From Rutstroemia sp. NJR-2017a BVV2 (Eukaryota > Ascomycota > Leotiomycetes > Helotiales > Rutstroemiaceae), in the NCBI GenBank assembly GCA_002946415.1, contig NJPS01000013.1, positions 310,001-374,000 on the forward strand: a stretch of DNA of 64,000 bases, written 5' to 3'. Every line of letters begins with the position of its first letter. Positions within the stretch are counted from its first letter, which is position 1. This document shows positions 31,607-44,167 of the stretch, one piece after another. Under the pieces are notes generated by a model, which was not told the origin of the DNA, searched no databases, and worked only from the letters and a program-made list of their open reading frames with translations. The position numbers were made by a program, and so were the translations under genes.

Positions 31607-33416
31607 GATATGTTTGCCCTCGTTGGCACGATCATTGTACGTCTAATCCAAGGAAGAAAAGGATTCCTTTTGTTGCTTTTTGTGAATATTTCTATTCGAG
31701 GACGCCAGAGTCCTTGCTGGCCTGATGTGGAGGTTCTCCGGCCCGATGTGGAGGTGGAAGCGGTGGTTTGCAAGTAGGATATGTACTTGACCGTTCGGAA
31801 ACAAGCACCCTCTATAACATGAAATACAGTAGCGGATAGCGGGTCCCACGTAGTAGATACTGATACAGATGATGCCTGTGGGAAATGAAGAACGGTGGAT
31901 CAGTGGATCGCGATCCACTGCAAGAAAGGAAGATCAAGATCCGATCTGGTTGCTTATTTTAGATCTTTCGAGGAATAACAATAGGAACCATATTTAAAAT
32001 CCACAGCTAAGGGGAACTTAGGCAGTACTATATCATATGGCAGCTCAAATATTTCTGTCATTTGCGGTGTTATCGCTTGTCTCGACTCCGTATGCGTGTC
32101 TCTGCACGTACCGTACGCAACGCCTAGATGAGGTTGGCGCATCCTTACGTAGATTGCTGCAATTTAAGCTTTGAGACTGCAGTCTGTGGAGATGGTTCAC
32201 AAAGTACTTGTTACTTAGTACGTAGGTGCGTGTGAGTCTCTTGGGTCTGAAGCTCAGATGGCTGTTGGTGCAGGCGGTCGGCATGAACTATCGGTTACGT
32301 TGGCTTATACGGTCTGAGCTTTATGGACTCATTACACAAGGAAAGTCCATGATATCTACGAAATTTGTGTTCACCCGTACGTACTAAGTACTGAAATTGA
32401 CCATCCCCACACGGCAGGTTGGAATTCACGTAACTGTACGAAATTGTGGACCACGTTAACCGAAAACGTCCATCTGTTAAATCCGAGTCCCTTCTGTCTC
32501 GCAGACGATTGAGCATTCGGTAAGTGAATCAAGATTCCTGAGTAGTCTAGAGCTCTCTTCCAGTCGCTTACTAAAGCGAGTATGTTTCAGTAGTTCCCCG
32601 GTAGCCGGTAAACTAAGCTCTCAGTGCTCCACTTGGTCACTGCGTCACGCAATGCACCTATCGGAGGCTAGAAACAATATAATCATTCAAGGAGTGGACG
32701 AATTACTTCAGTGGGGTCGATTAGAATGCATTGCCCAAAATTGCCCAGAGAGAGAAGACTAAGGTAGTGGTGAAAGAAACTTCTCTTCCACCGCCCTTGG
32801 CCTTTCCCCATAATGTGAGCCCTGATCCATGACAAAATCCAGCCCAACGAGAACCAAATGTCGCAATGACCACGTAAGTGCCAAAGCATCTAAGCTTCGA
32901 AGTTCGAAGGCATACCGAGACAGACTGACACCGCTCTCGATACCTGTACCAACTAGAGCAAGCGGCTTCTTGAAACTTTCTACCGAAACTCGTCTGTGTA
33001 CGGCCAAGACATGACTGCGAGAATGCTGAGTCACTTCAAGCCGCTGACTCGCCAAACCTTCATTGCCGAAGTTTATTTCATTTTGCCGGAAAGGTACTCG
33101 ATATGTTGTCGATCTATTAATACTAATTCTTTATTGATAATACAGCCAGGCCAGTTTTGCCTGATAAGAACCGCTTTTGAACACACTTTAGCAAAGGCGT
33201 CTTCCCTTCCGCCAATATCATGTAATCTTATACCGCGCCCACCGGGAAGTCGAACGGATAAAAGGTCGAGATCGAGCAAGCAAGTAAGCAAGCAACACCC
33301 AAAGGGATGTTCAGGTATCTTGAATGAAATATTTACCCCCGCCCGGTACGCACCATTCAAATAAGCAAACGCCATCCATCAACCAAGCCATCGCGCGCCG
33401 TAGGTGAAACCGTAAC
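31607..33416. other. Long intergenic region
   Basis: Contains the 20-bp palindrome at 31901 but no gene I can support. Confidence 0.4.
31901..31920. repeat. Perfect 20-bp palindrome
   Basis: CAGTGGATCGCGATCCACTG is self-complementary over its whole length; a partial copy (GGTGGATCAG) precedes it. Role unknown. Confidence 0.8.
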
Positions 33417-36400
33417 TCAATCCCACTCCAAATCATCACCATTAGCCTCAACGCTACCCTTCTTGGAAGAACCCTTAGATCTGCCGCGACCCCTCGAGAC
33501 GGAACCTGATCTCGCCCTCTTCTTTCTTCCACCAGGCGTACTGCCACTGCTCTTCCTCTTCCGGCCTCTACCGCTACCATTTGGTGGACCAGGAGTACCT
33601 TCTTCATCATCGCTAGGCGTGCTAGGTCGAGCGCGAGTATCAGCTTCATCGTGCTCAGCCGTAATCTTGAAATCATGATCCACGTTCAACAATTCAACAA
33701 ATGCACGACACTGGCTCTCCATCTTCTCATCTGAATCGCAACTTGTCATTCTCGAACAGACTTCGCCCCAGAACTTATCACCCGTGATACCTTGAACCTT
33801 GGTTGGTGCTCGACCAAGGTCTTTAGTAGCACCTTTGACTTTCCCTTCTCGATTCATTAAACCATATTGCCGACGGAGGTACGTTCGGGCCTCCCAGAGG
33901 TTCGTAAGCATGATAGATATGGCCGTCAATTGCTGCAGACGCAAGGGGTCTGTTGGAGGCTTCGTTGGAACGGAAAGGCCGTTCTCATCCATTTGGGATG
34001 GTTGGTCAAGACTGACATGAAAGACCTCCGTCTCAATTGCGTGAGCGATACCAGTACCTGTTCCTGCTACTAGCTTCTCCATAGTTACAATAGTTGACAG
34101 CAGTTCATCCACGGTTTGGTATTCGAAGAACGCTAGGTTTTCGATCACAAATTGCGCAAAGTCCAGATGAAGCGGGAGATCCTCGATTGCGTCAAGCTTA
34201 GCGGGATCAAACTCTATGCGAGAGCACAAGCTATCAAAGAATCTCTTTCGATTTTTGACTTTGCTGATTTTCAAAACGTCAATCATCATGTAAAGTTTTG
34301 AGGTGAACGGGTTCAATGTAGCACCGTGGGTGTCTTTAACCACATCTCGTTGATAAACGTAAGCAGCTTGGACTGCGCGCATGTACTCCTTTTCAAGGAT
34401 AGTTTCATGCTTCTCGTGAAGTGCTTTATGCTCGCGGAATGCAGTCTCTGCGATCTTGGGTGTGGGTGAAGTCTCGAGCGCAATCAGAGTGCAAGCAGTT
34501 TCCTTAGGGTGGACAAGACCTTGCCTGTTGATACTGGCGACGACCTCTGCCGCAAGAAGTGCCTCCTTGTCCTGGCTGCTAAGCGCTATCCTTGCGATCT
34601 CCTTCAAGAATCGCTGAGCAATATCCAAAGCAACACCGTCACCTTGGCTGCCGCCCATTACTCCCAGCTTCGCCGTTGAATCAGTACCAGTTCCAACAGA
34701 GCCGTCGGCACCCTCTTCGGAACGCTTCTCCTCGATGGCCAAATATTCCTTGAAAGCTCGCATGATGATCACCTCCAATTCAAGGTTCTGTTCATTGAAA
34801 ACTTGCAGGAAAGTGGTGTAGACATTTGCTGCAGAGAAATTCTTCGGCCAGGACTGACAGACCATTCCCATCGCGTCAAGAGCATGCTTTCTTACTTCCA
34901 GGGGTTGGTTTGGAGTCGCAAAGGGTGCGAAGGTGTCTACCATCAGCTTAGAAACAGATGTACCCTTCATTGTAGGAAATTCCTTTTCTTTGAATGTCTG
35001 ATGTTGAGGATCGAGATCGCAATGCTTTCCACACATTCCAGAGATTAGGAGAAGCTTTGTCAATTTTTTGACCAGATCTGCCTTGCTAGGATCATTCAGA
35101 TTAACGTTCTTCATCTTGTGAATACCGGATAAACTGGATAATACTATCCTGGTTAAATTGTGATAATCGCCCAGTGTGGTGCTGATAATCCACAAGCATG
35201 CCATTAGATCATCCAGAATAGATCTGGGGCTTCGCGCAACAGTTGGCAATAAGTCTTTTCGGATGGCTGTGAGAAAGCCGTGCTGTACCTTCGGCAAATT
35301 CGGCAGTACATGTCGAAAAATGACAACAACAGAACGATAAATGGCAGCCTCTTCTCCCGTACCCACATTAGATACATATGGCTGTAGTAATTGGATTTGG
35401 TCTGCAGTGAATAGATTGGGATCTGATTTCGCAAAAATGGTAAGCACATCTAATGCGTCTTTAGCCTTGGGGGCATCCGAATCCTCGGAAGATGAGTTAT
35501 CGATAATCGTCTCGAACATAGCAGCGACGAGTGCCTTGCAAACCTTGAAATTGGCGTCGGGATACTTTGCCTTCTTTGACAGCATGTTTTGTATGACTTT
35601 GTCTAATACAGCTGAAACACCATTTTGTCGTTGTGCTGTCTTGATGATAAGAGCAACATGATCCGAGATTGCCAGTTTAGATTGTACAGTATTTTCTTCA
35701 GCTGTTGCGGCTTTGTAAAAAGGGAGCATCCACACCTCTTCTATAGTTGAACGTGCCAATTCTTGAACTCCGTCGTCAAGATCAGTAACTCGATGCAACA
35801 TAGCATCTGCAATTGCGCTTCGAACTTCCTTATTGGAATTATTGAGGTAAATGTCTTTCAGTAGTTTCAAAGCTCGCTTGCGTACAGAAGCACCACTATC
35901 GGTGACACGTTGAAGAATACTCGGGGTCATTTCAACTTCGAAGGCCGGTCTTAGTCCAATGCATTTGCCGATAAGGCCAAGAGCGGAATCTCGAACTTGG
36001 GGAGAAGAATCGTTGGAGCATCTCAAAATCATCTGTTTAACTGCTGGCTCTCGGTCGAGAATACTGGGATCGGTTTCCAGAACCTGGTTGACACTCCTCA
36101 AACTCTTGGTGCGAACTGTAGCCTGTTCACTAGCCATCGATCCAAGTAAGATAGTGAGAACACGACCAAACGATCCACAGAACTGCGAGTGTAGTAATGT
36201 CAACGAATAGGCAAGACGTGCATGACTGGGCATAACAGCACCGAAACCGTGCTCTGTAGAGAACCAGCGCTTGTCAGAAATCATCATTCGAAGTCGATAG
36301 GCTATCCTGCCATAGTTTTGCTCGATCTTTTCGACATCTGGGTCATTATCATCGATTAGATCATATGAGTGGTAGACCTTTGCAGCCCACTCAGCAATTA

Positions 36401-39236
36401 GAAAGGCAAGTCCGCTGGCTAGTTGGGGCTCGGAGTGACATCTACTTTCCATGTAGTCCAAGGACATGTAGAAAGGGCCTTTCCAGCTGACAAGTTCATG
36501 GACACTTCCTCTGTTTTCTAGTGCCTCATCAGTCATCCTAGAAAGAGCTTGACCCATAGGATCATCGCGGTATTCGATAGCAGCAGCAGACTTTCGAACA
36601 TGAGAATTCAGTTCGGAGATGGCAGCACCCATAGACCCAAGTAAATCAAGCGCCATATTCTTAGCCGGAGCAGCAGTTTTGTCGCCCTCAGCCAATTGTA
36701 CCATCTTGAACAAGAAAAGTCGCAGAAGTAACTCAGCAGCCGGCCAATCGGTAGAGTTCAAACAAGTGATAAAATCCTCAACGAACAGATCAAGAAGATT
36801 ACGGTAAGGTGTATCTCCACTCTTTGTTGACTTAACGGCTCTGCCAATGATGAAATTGACCACATAAGTTGCATTCGACCTCGCACTCTCTAGTAAGGGC
36901 GAAACACATTCTCTGAGCTCCTGAATTGCTGTGACGTGTTGCTGGACTGCACGGCTCTCGGTATCATAACGCGCGCGGCTGTTATCATCTGTGTTTCCAT
37001 TAGTCTGAGCATCATGGTCATCATCTCCGATGAGAGCGTCAGCAGCCTTCCGTTTTCGCTTTTCCTTTGCATCATCCGTCTTGCTCGCACTCGTTTGAAT
37101 CAGTTTCATGATCAGAGCAGAAACGAGCTGAATGCTTCCACCTTCGGCCAATTTGAATTGACGGGCGCTTTGCTTGGTGACAGGAAGCTTTTCTAATGAT
37201 GTGAGAATCTCGTTGAAAATTTCAGATCTCTGGTCAGGATTATTGAAGAAGATCTGGGCAAGTACATCCATTGCTACAACACGCAAAGTATCGAATTTCG
37301 CAATGCCTAGTACAGAGTCCTTTTCCGTATGGGCATTTTCGACAAAAATTAGTGTCGAAGTAACAAACTCAAGACTATTGATAACAGTTTCCGAAAGCTC
37401 AATGTTCGCTATCAGAGTTGCCATAAGTGATAAGAGACGTCGACATTGTCCTAATACATTAAGGATGACCTTCTTTTGGGCGGAAAGAAGTTTAAACAGC
37501 GAAGAAGTCGATCCAGTACTGCGCAATTCCACGATAGGGACTATGAAACGATCCATAATGTTCTTGAATGCATTCAAAGCTGACTGTATGACATCCTCAG
37601 AATAGAGCTGTTTCTCCTCACGACCACCTGACATGAGTCTCAATGAAGTACGAGCGGACTTCAATCCCAGCTCGGCCTGTGGGATGTGATTGAACAAAGC
37701 CTCAACCTCTGCTTCTCCCATTTCTTCATCAATCTTGAGTTCAACCGTTTCAGCCTCCTTTGAAGAAGCCTCGGATAATTTCTGTAAGCGAAGAAGATCT
37801 TCTATGGGCACTTGCCTGTACCTGCCAAGTTCTATAACCTTGCTCAGCAGTGCATCGATCTTGGTTTGCGTCGAGGCCGAAAGACCGACACCATCATCTG
37901 TTGATATGAGGTAGCTGTGGCCTGTCAAGTCCATTCCAGGCTGAAACTGATTTTCGGCTTCAAAAACATCTTGTAGGTATTCTCGTAAATTTCGGATAGC
38001 AGCATCGGCCTTTTCTCTTTGATCTAGTACTCCTGAGACATTTTCCTCAAAACCGTCCTGTTTTCTTGTTCGCCAAGCAGGTTGAGGAGAATCCGGTGAA
38101 TCTGGTAGATCTGCAACAACTTCGTATTCTTCTGGGCGCAACGTAGAAGGTGGAATCACAACTGCCAGAGGGAGATTTGATGAGGATGGCGGAACGCTTG
38201 ATTCGGTTTGGGAAGGCTCGGGGGGTTTTGCTTGGGGTGAAGGAATAGGTCGTGGAGGTGGGACAATAGGTTTCTGAGATTGCTGAGGTTGCTGAGGCTG
38301 GGGCACGATCACAGAAATTGGTTTCAAGGACTGTTGGGGCCTGCTGATCGGAACTGCGGTTGACGCTGGATTTTGTGGACGTTGGACAGGTAGTGTGATG
38401 GATGGAGCAGGAATCACAACAGCAATCTGCGATTTCGGGTGAATTTGTGAAGATTTTGGTGCGACGATTTCCGCACTCGGTTTTGTAGTTGTAGCCTCTG
38501 GGAAAACAATGGCATTGGAATTATACGCATGTTGGTTCGTTTGTGCGTGGGTGCTGGACGATTTTCTGGACTTCGTTTGCGACTTCGGCTTCTGCTGGGA
38601 AATCTTGTGTCTCATCGTTGACGCAGTTGAGACTTCTGGTGTCTGATATTCCACGGCAGTCGAATCGTAAAGCATCTTTGCGAATGGAGAAAGGGACGGC
38701 CTCACGGAAGCTGGTTCAGAGCGGGAACTGGCTTTCGGTCCGATCTTGAAGTTGCTTTTCTCACGTTAGTTAACATCAAATCAAGTCGAAATTGCAAACT
38801 TGCTATTTGGTATGCTCTTCCGGTCTAAGCAATTGCTGTAAATCTTTCAGGGTTCGCTCCAGTCGTTGAGGTGTCTGATATCCATTTGTCGCATCGGTGT
38901 TCAAACTTTCCAGACTCTGTCTGCCATGTTCAAGTTCTGCTGTTGTTGAGAATATTGGGACAGAAGAACGAAGACCTATAGAAGGTAAAGGAATAATGCC
39001 TGCAAGTGATATGTGGTTAGTTGGATCAAACGATGAAAGCAGTAGAGTTTGAGAGAATGTGTGAAGCCATTACCAGGATTGAACGGAACAACAGAAGAGA
39101 AAGGTGAGTAAGGGAGCGCTTCGTCGACAGTGAATGGAGTTCGCCTCATGGGCCGATTTTCTCGAGAATTCGACGCGCTACTCGGCGCATTATGGCCATT
39201 TTGATATCCATATCCATATCCATTTGGGGCCGCCAT
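33417..39236 (-). CDS. SCC2: Sister chromatid cohesion protein SCC2 (NIPBL/Mis4), cohesin loader
   Basis: Three exons (39236-39074, 38999-38804, 38727-33417) close to 1889 residues. Scc2, with Scc4, loads the cohesin ring onto chromatin. The N-terminus (THFT-free, Tyr/Asn-rich, then Pro/Gln-rich to about residue 400) is the flexible Scc4-facing part. The large middle and C-terminal region is helical HEAT repeats, including the conserved SPQVRDSALGLIGKC, ASVRKRALKLLKDIY, DLDDGVQELARSTIEEVW and LEVRKHALDAMGMVCQ segments. The tail is basic (GRGRKRKSSG and KKRARS), followed by an acidic end. The second intron has a GC donor (GCAAGT at 38803) with a good TTAACTAAC branch site and CAG acceptor; only this choice keeps the frame. 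The promoter is shared with the divergent RPA12. Confidence 0.92.
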
Positions 39237-39609
39237 GATGGGAGAGAAGATATCGTTCCGCCGCGAGATGGAGGGCTGGCATCAGATGCGCCTGGGAATC
39301 GTCTAAATTGTCGAATGTGCTGGCGCGAGCATATTGTATAATTCAGGATGGTTAGAAGATACCGGTATCTTCATGGATCAGAAGCATATTTGTTGTTCGT
39401 GGTTGTTTGCTTCAATTTCCACTTCACCTTTAGAAATACCTAGTAATGCTGGTTAGCTGCAGCTGCAGCCTTGCGCAACCATAGAGATTATCCCACGGGT
39501 CCGTGATTAGCGCACCTTTTTCTTCGGCCTTGCATCAAAATTTATTTTCGAGGAACATCACCAAGAAACTTCCAATTCGCCAAGCAGAGAAAAATACAAC
39601 AATCTCAAA
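39237..39609. promoter_or_regulatory. Divergent promoter region, SCC2 / RPA12
   Basis: 373 bases separate the two start codons, so this stretch must hold both leaders and promoters. It contains a GCTGCAGCTGCAG run near 39457. No clear TATA box. Confidence 0.5.
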
Positions 39610-40085
39610 ATGTCCGCCGTCGGTTCTTTGGTTTTCTGCACAGACTGTGGTAACTTGTTGGAGAGTTCCACAGGAAATAAGAACAGTATCTTGGTATGCG
39701 ACTGCTGCGGTGCGGAGAACAAAGGTTTGTCGCAATGTTCCTTCAAATGTTTATCGGCGCATTTCGTTGATTGCGGTCCATCTAGATACTGCTTCGAAGA
39801 CTATTACAACAACGACGAAACCCGCATCATTTCCTTCTCTGTTGAGACAAAAGAGATCAATGTTGCAAACTGTCGAGAAGAGTGATTTTGAAAATCAAGC
39901 AATGAGCAAGACGGATTGTCCAGAATGCGGAGCGAAGGAAGTCAGGTTCTCTGCCGTACAATTGAGAAGTGCAGATGAAGGAAGTACAATTTTCTATCAC
40001 TGCAAATGCGGAAATAGGTAGGTCTGCCGATCACAAATAGAATACTGCGAGCTGACTCTTGTGAAGGTGGACTGAGAACAATTGA
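39610..40085 (+). CDS. RPA12: DNA-directed RNA polymerase I subunit RPA12
   Basis: Exons 39610-39724, 39786-40017 and 40067-40085 close to 121 residues, the normal size. Rpa12 is the small Pol I subunit needed for RNA cleavage and termination in rDNA transcription. The N-terminal zinc ribbon shows CTDCG...CDCCG; the C-terminal TFIIS-type ribbon shows CPECG, the invariant QLRSADEGSTIFY loop with catalytic Asp-Glu, CKCGNRW and ends TENN. The last six residues sit in a tiny third exon. The linker has the family KTITTTTKPASFPS sequence. Confidence 0.95.
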
Positions 40086-40280
40086 GCTCTCGGGGAAATT
40101 AGTGTGCTGGGAACGAGCAATGCACATAGAGAGCAGAACTTTTACGAATTACGAATTGTATATCACTAGGCGCATAGGAATATGCTTGATACAAGACTTC
40201 ATTTTAATGGCCCAAGCACTTTGGCACCAGGATTCTATCTGATGGAACATATTTTGGAGAAAAGTTTCGCGCGAATACGC

Positions 40281-41374
40281 TTAAGCTGCAGCTGCAACAT
40301 TTTCCGGGATGAGCGCATATTCAGTCTCGCCGGTCTTCTCGAATTCCGCCATATCCAATGCAACAATGACACTGTCACGAACGACTTGCTCCTTGTCATT
40401 CAAAAACTTCTTCAAGATATCCTCAACACCATCCTCTTCCCCCAGGCTACCCAAAGCCTCGGCAGCCTCATGTCTGACCATACTGGCTTCCTCCAGATTA
40501 CTGAGCGACTCAGTAAGAGCAGGAATGGACGCTGGGTGAGACAACTGCCCGAAAACGAACGCGATCTCGTGTCTAAAAAGTGCGGATGGATCGTGGAGGC
40601 CTTTGGCAAGAGCTTGAACTGCAGGAATGGCAGTGGGTAGATCTGGGGGCGAGGCGAGATCTCGGAGGCCAAACATAGCTCTGTACCGTAGGAATAGCGG
40701 TTGTTTAGTGTCCAATAATTGTTCCTCCAACTTCTCCACTGACTGCGACTTGGATTCCTCGATGGTGGGTGCTGGGTCGATTGATGCAAAGTCCCTGGAG
40801 TGCAAATTCGTAAGCAAGCTGTAAAATGCCCAGGCGAAATGCTTCGCACAGTAAGAAGAGAAAATGTAACTACTTACGACTGTCTCAACTTCTCCTTCTT
40901 CCCCTCCTCACTAACCTCCCACTCAATCCTATCCACCGCAATCTCGCACGTCTCCCTGACCACCTCCACCTCCGCATCATCATCCCTCCTCTCCTTCAAC
41001 AATACCAAACTGCCCTCATCACCCAGCGCAGCCAGCGCCTCGGCAGCCTCGTGTCTGCACATAGAGTCTTCATCGCGATCTTCGAGCACGCTGCGGAGGA
41101 TTGGCGCAGCAGCAGGATTCCGTGTCTGGCCCAGACAGTAAGCAAGCTCGTGCTTGAGGAGCGCAGAGGGAGAAGTGAAGGCTGCGGCAATGGCTTCAAT
41201 AGCGGGGATTGTAGACGGGGTGTCAGGAATGCAGGCTAGATGTTTGAGGGAGAAGAGGGCGCGGAAGCGGAGGGCGAGCGGGGAGCTTTCACTGCAGAGG
41301 GTTTTGCGAAGGGTGAGGACGGTGGGATCAACAGTGGTGTCCGCAGGCGCGGGAGACGTTGCTGATGGTGCCAT
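40281..41374 (-). CDS. LIA1: Deoxyhypusine hydroxylase
   Basis: Exons 41374-40878 and 40794-40281 (83-nt intron) close to 336 residues. The enzyme completes hypusine formation on eIF5A, hydroxylating deoxyhypusine with a di-iron centre. The two symmetrical halves of HEAT-like repeats are plain. The four metal-binding His-Glu pairs are [12 protein letters not shown] and [14 protein letters not shown] in the first half, [12 protein letters not shown] and [14 protein letters not shown] in the second. Each half also carries LRFRALF or [12 protein letters not shown]. The 3' end faces RPA12, with about 195 bases between the two stops. Confidence 0.96.
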
Positions 41375-41670
41375 TTTGTTCAGGATTTAATTTTAAGAGA
41401 TCTCTAGAAGCGATGCCCAGTCAAGAAAGTCGAGACAGAGATTTTGCTAAAAAATGTACCTGCAGGACTTATCAAGAACTGGTGCATAGGCTAGAAGAAA
41501 AAAATCAAAGGAACAAATCGCGGGGTCCACGGTCTTCCTTGATGGATTACGTAATGTGGCTTCCACACCATTTACCTGTGCCTCAAACTGTTAGCCCAAC
41601 TGTTAGGTCGTTGCTCACAAGGTCTAGGAATTAAAACTATGCAAAAGGAGGATAGCAAAAAAGCAAAAGT
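41375..41670. other. Intergenic, LIA1 promoter side
   Basis: No other feature seen. Confidence 0.4.
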
Positions 41671-41700
41671 GTTCTATAACCCAGGATCGAACTGAGCTTT
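41671..41700 (-). pseudogene. Second tRNA 3'-half (T-arm and acceptor strand) next to tRNA-Gln
   Basis: On the minus strand: CTCAG-TTCGATC-CTGGG forms a complete T-arm and is followed by TTATAGAAC, which could pair with the GTTCTAT at the 5' end of the adjacent tRNA-Gln. No own 5' half exists. Reads as a duplicated or alternative tRNA 3' half. Confidence 0.5.
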
Positions 41701-41720
41701 GAAGGAACCTTCTTTGACGA

Positions 41721-41792
41721 AGGTTCTAATAGGAATCGAACCAATATCTCCGGAATCAGAATCCGACGTGCTGACCATTACACCATAGAACC
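41721..41792 (-). tRNA. tRNA-Gln (CTG)
   Basis: Acceptor GGTTCTA pairs with TAGAACC, discriminator T. D-arm TGGTGTAATGGTCAGCA. Anticodon stem TCGGA/TCCGG (one wobble) with loop TTCTGAT gives anticodon CTG. T-loop TTCGATT. The T-stem ATTGG/CCTAT has one T-T mismatch where other fungal tRNA-Gln genes would read CCAAT, so activity is slightly uncertain. No intron. It lies about 410 bases beyond the 3' end of the glutaminyl-tRNA synthetase gene, same strand. Confidence 0.85.
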
Positions 41793-42202
41793 GTTAATTG
41801 TGCTCTGACACCTCTTAATTTAAACTATAAACTATATTTTGCCTCTCCATGAAACAACCTAAATGTTCTCTCGGGATTCTATATCAGAACGGCGAATTTA
41901 TTACTGACTTAGAAATTTGAACAAGACGATGTGAGTGGTCCGGCCGGTATCTTCATAGGAGACATATGATGTAGTGAAAGAGGTATCCTCGACTTCAATT
42001 TTTTAAGGCCATTGGTAGCGGCGTGAACAAACATGAATCAGATGACTTACTATGTGCCTGTAATATGCATATATTTGATTGAATGCGTTTTTCTTCGAAT
42101 TGGCACTGCGAATCATCTAATGTTTAAAGTTCTTCTCATTCATTCAATTTCTGGTATCTTAAAAGACTCTAGCTCCTTCAATCAAAACGACTCGCTCATT
42201 TT
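41793..42202. other. Intergenic
   Basis: Nothing supported; AT-rich. Confidence 0.4.
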
Positions 42203-44167
42203 TCACTTCCCAGCATCCTCCTTTAGACTGACAATGCGATTGAGCACAACCTTATCATCTGTGGAATCCGAATCCATTGCCTACGAAAGTTAGCCATGAG
42301 TTAACCATGTGATCGAATTTACATACCATATATGCAACGCGCATGGCCTGGAACCTCACTGATTCTGGGCCTCCTTTACCCAACTCAGATTCACCTGCAG
42401 CCTCCGGCCATGGGGCTCTCTTCCGAACTTCATCGAAGCCAGACTCAATCATCGCATTTGGCCAGATCTCTTCGCTGTTTGGGTTGATATCGTTGAGGAA
42501 ACCACCTTCCGCATCATCTGGTTTTTCGCTCTTGAACAGCGAGTTGAAAATCCTAACCTCAACATTTCTTGATCCTTCCGCAACCCAGTGAATGTAAGTT
42601 TTTGGCTTCTTGCCCTCTTTATCATAGACCGCCCTGATTTCCGTAACCTTGTCTCCGTCCTTCGAAAACGACACGGCTTTGACAGGATATGGGATCTGAA
42701 GGAGACCAACGGACTTTCCAGGTGCAAGACGGAAGTAGTCCTTGCTGTCTTCTTCTCGGAAATCACTCCTCTCAATGTAAACGGTCTTTGTTAATTTGAC
42801 CTTGTGGGTACCCATCGCGGGGACCTTGGGAGAGAACGGGATCTCAAGCTCCATTTCCTCCGCATCCTCGATAACGACAGGTATAGGATCCAATACCATC
42901 ATAAGACGTGGTACTGTAAGCTCTAAGTATCTCCGTACGGTCTGATCGAATCTAGCAAGCTGAATGTTCGTTGGAGCGGTGGTGACACCTAGTTCGTTGA
43001 TGAATTCGAGAATTGCTCCAGGCGGAACACCCCTTCGCTTAATACCAATCAAAGTGTACAATCTCGGATCATTCCAGCCTCTAACATATTTTTCATCGAC
43101 CAACTTCTTGAGTTTTCGTTTTGAAAGCACAGTTCCGGTTATGCTTAATCTACCATATTCTCGCTGCATTGGTTCATAGACTTTCAAGGTTCGATTGAGC
43201 CATTCATATGATACTCTCGACAGGATGAATTCCGTGGTGCAAAGTGAATGTGTGATGTTCTCGAAACTATCACAGAGACAGTGAGTGAAATCGTAGGTCG
43301 GATAGATCTTCCATTTTGCACCCGTTCGATGGTGCTCTGCATCCAAGACTCTGTATGCAGCAAGATCCCACATCTGAGGATTTCCGTCTTCGATGTTCTG
43401 CTTCATACGCAAAAATGCCTCCCTTGGCTTGTATTCGCCGTCACGCATAGCTCTAAACTTCTTCAAGTTTTCTTCCACAGACTGGTTTGCATGTTCGCAT
43501 CTAAATCGTGGACCTCGAGCCTCACCACCACGCTGAGCTTTGATTTCAGCATCTGAAAACTTGATCAGTGTTTAGCTCACAAGGTCCTGGGTCCATAGGA
43601 AGTCTTACCACCACAATGGCAAACATAAGCCCCATCTAGCTTGATCAGTTCTTCTGCCTTCTCGTACAGTTTGTCGAAGTTATCGCTAGAGTATGTAATC
43701 TGATAAGGCTTGAAGCCCAGCCATTCGACCATCTCCTTAATCGCAGTAAAGTATTTCTCCTCCTCTGCCTCAGGATTTGTATCATCGAATCTCAAATAAC
43801 ACTCGCCCCCATGATGTCTAGCGAAGCCAAAGTTTACGGCAATAGCTTTAGCATGTCCAATATGAAGATAACCATTCGGCTCGGGTGGAAATCGAGTATA
43901 GACAGGTTTCATTGGGCGCTCTTTATAAACTTCAGCAAGGAATCCCTGAGAGAAAATGTTTGTTGATTCTGCTGGTTTTGCATCTTCGGATTTCGACTTA
44001 GGATTCGATGAGGCCTCCTTTGGTGGTGCATCGGACTTAGCTTTTGCCTGGGCGGCTTTCTTTGCACGTTTCTGTAATCTCTTCTTCAGTTCTGATTTAG
44101 AGATCATTTCACCAGTCTCCTCATCAAGCTGGAGCTTGGCCGCTCCCTCAGTAATTGCGTCCGCCAT
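42203..44167 (-). CDS. GLN4: Cytosolic glutaminyl-tRNA synthetase
   Basis: Exons 44167-43609, 43552-42327 and 42280-42203 close to 620 residues. Class I synthetase charging tRNA-Gln. After a Lys/Ala-rich basic N-terminal extension come [19 protein letters not shown] (HIGH motif), [43 protein letters not shown] (the KMSKS-equivalent) and [19 protein letters not shown]. The beta-barrel anticodon-binding domain follows ([18 protein letters not shown]). The last 25 residues ([15 protein letters not shown]) lie in a separate small exon. Gln rather than Glu specificity rests on the overall GlnRS-type sequence. The start at 44167 is the ATG nearest the basic extension; an in-frame ATG five codons upstream is possible. 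Confidence 0.95.

Noticed and set aside
32683..33375. Several overlapping short frames on both strands downstream of SCC2
   Set aside because: They conflict with one another and none shows conserved motifs.
38543..38749. Plus-strand frames inside SCC2
   Set aside because: Shadows of the long minus-strand coding exon.
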